Assembly (NCBI GenBank): GCA_023254015.1
Contig: JALQYS010000591.1
Location: 1-5,400, forward strand
Length of the DNA: 5,400 bases
Direction: 5' to 3'
Source of the DNA: Paracoccaceae bacterium
Lineage (GTDB): Bacteria > Pseudomonadota > Alphaproteobacteria > Rhodobacterales > Rhodobacteraceae
Part shown: positions 4,792 to 5,400 of the stretch, one piece after another
Layout: every line of letters begins with the position of its first letter
Position numbering within the stretch: position 1 is the first letter of the stretch
The notes under the pieces: generated by a model
What the model was told of the DNA's origin: nothing
Seen by the model: the letters and a program-made list of their open reading frames with translations, nothing else
The model's database searches: none
Position numbers and translations under genes: made by a program

Positions 4792-5400
4792 CCAAAGGTC
4801 GGGGCCCTTGTCCATATAGCGGCGGGCCAGGAAATCGATGAAGGCGCGCACCTTGGGCTGCGTGAACCGGCCCGGCGGATAGACGGCATAGATCCCAAGG
4901 GTTTCCACCGGCAGGCCCGGAATGGCCTCTTCCACCAGCCCCTCTCTCATCGCATCGGCATAAAGGAACGAGGGCAGATAGGCGATGCCAAGGCCGGAAA
5001 CCGCGGCATTCAGCAGCGACTGGCCGTCGTTCACCGTCAGCCAGCCCGCCGTGCGGACCTGACGCTTTTCGCCCGAGGGCGCGGTCAGTTTCCACACGTT
5101 GCCATTGGCCTGATTGGAGTAGTGCAACAGCTTGTGATCGTTCAGATCGTCGATCTTCATCGGCCGGCCGTATTTCTGGAAATAGGACGGCGAGGCGATC
5201 ATCCGCTTGGTGGTCTCGGTCAGCTTGCGGGCGCGCAGGCTGGAATCTTCCAGATCGCCCACCCGAATGGCCAGATCAAACCCTTCGCTGATGAGTTCGA
5301 CATAGCGGTTGTTCAGCACCATGTTCACGGTGATGTCGGGGTATTCCAGCAGGAAATCCCCCAGAATCGGCGACAGAAGGTTCACCCCGAAATCGGTGGC
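4789..5400 (-). CDS. LysR-family transcriptional regulator, effector-binding domain (5' end outside window)
   Basis: The frame is open at the right edge (first visible residues ATDFGVNLLSPILGDFL) and runs 203 residues to a TGA stop. This is the periplasmic-binding-protein-like effector domain of a LysR-type regulator. Characteristic segments are FGVNLLSPILGDFLLEYPDI, VELISEGFDLAIRVGDLEDSSL, ARKLTETTKRMIASPSYFQKYG, NAAVSGLGIAYLPSFL and YPPGRFTQPKVRAFIDFLARR. The IRVGDLEDSSL and YPPGR...PKVRAFIDFL patterns suggest the CrgA/DmlR-like subgroup. The N-terminal winged helix-turn-helix (normally ~60-90 residues plus linker helix) lies beyond 5400, so a start near GTG 5385 would be wrong. LysR regulators commonly control a divergently transcribed neighbour, which would also be outside the window. 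The effector and target are unknown. It converges on the OmpA-domain gene with 28 nt between stops, so the two are not co-transcribed. Confidence 0.93.
   Translation of the reverse strand, partial: ATDFGVNLLSPILGDFLLEYPDITVNMVLNNRYVELISEGFDLAIRVGDLEDSSLRARKLTETTKRMIASPSYFQKYGRPMKIDDLNDHKLLHYSNQANGNVWKLTAPSGEKRQVRTAGWLTVNDGQSLLNAAVSGLGIAYLPSFLYADAMREGLVEEAIPGLPVETLGIYAVYPPGRFTQPKVRAFIDFLARRYMDKGPDLW

Noticed and set aside
4747..5400. Operon or shared regulation between the OmpA-domain gene and the LysR gene
   Set aside because: They are transcribed towards each other, so the regulator's usual divergent target would be on its other side, outside the window.

Overview
The window looks like chromosomal DNA of an alphaproteobacterium, most likely a member of the Rhodobacterales (Paracoccus/Rhodobacter/Gemmobacter-like). 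The reasons are a high GC content in nearly all coding sequence, strong GC bias at third codon positions, and the character of the proteins (a DnaE2-type mutagenesis polymerase ending in HPRQQAKKLFPSRDFH, a methionine aminopeptidase beginning DETRGRVTKDG, a short CinA-like protein, and a GNAT protein with a GGGKRVSAAT segment). The genus is inference.

Layout. Positions 1-121 are a lower-GC tract (about 48% by hand count) that does not resemble the gene it runs into. From about 122 to 1414 (+) lies the C-terminal ~430 residues of error-prone DNA polymerase DnaE2, whose catalytic N-terminal part is absent. It meets, tail to tail with 25 nt between stops, the methionine aminopeptidase gene map (2246-1440, -). 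A 111-nt divergent intergenic region (2247-2357) holds good Shine-Dalgarno sites for both flanking genes, candidate promoters and a cluster of small repeats. Three overlapping plus-strand genes follow: a short CinA-type MoCF-domain protein (2358-3077), a GNAT acetyltransferase (3074-3814) and an exported OmpA-domain protein (3798-4760). Another tail-to-tail junction (28 nt) separates these from a LysR-family regulator (5400-4789, -) whose DNA-binding half lies beyond the right edge.

How the genes relate. The three overlapping genes are almost certainly one transcript, but their likely activities (cofactor or nucleotide-damage handling, acetyl transfer, peptidoglycan anchoring) have no obvious common pathway. 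map is housekeeping (removal of the N-terminal methionine from new proteins). DnaE2 normally works in damage-induced translesion synthesis with ImuA and ImuB, neither of which is visible. The LysR regulator's target is unknown because its divergent neighbour is outside the window.

I did not find a convincing new biological system. The most notable feature is the abrupt join at about position 121 that removes more than half of DnaE2. It could be a mobile-element insertion, a rearrangement, or an assembly chimera. Smaller points of interest are the repeat cluster between map and the cinA-like gene, a GTG start for map with an ATG decoy, and a lower-GC patch in the OmpA-domain gene containing a GTTC-N7-GTTC sequence. 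No RNA genes, CRISPR arrays or complete insertion sequences were seen, and no gene-free stretch exceeds 300 bases.
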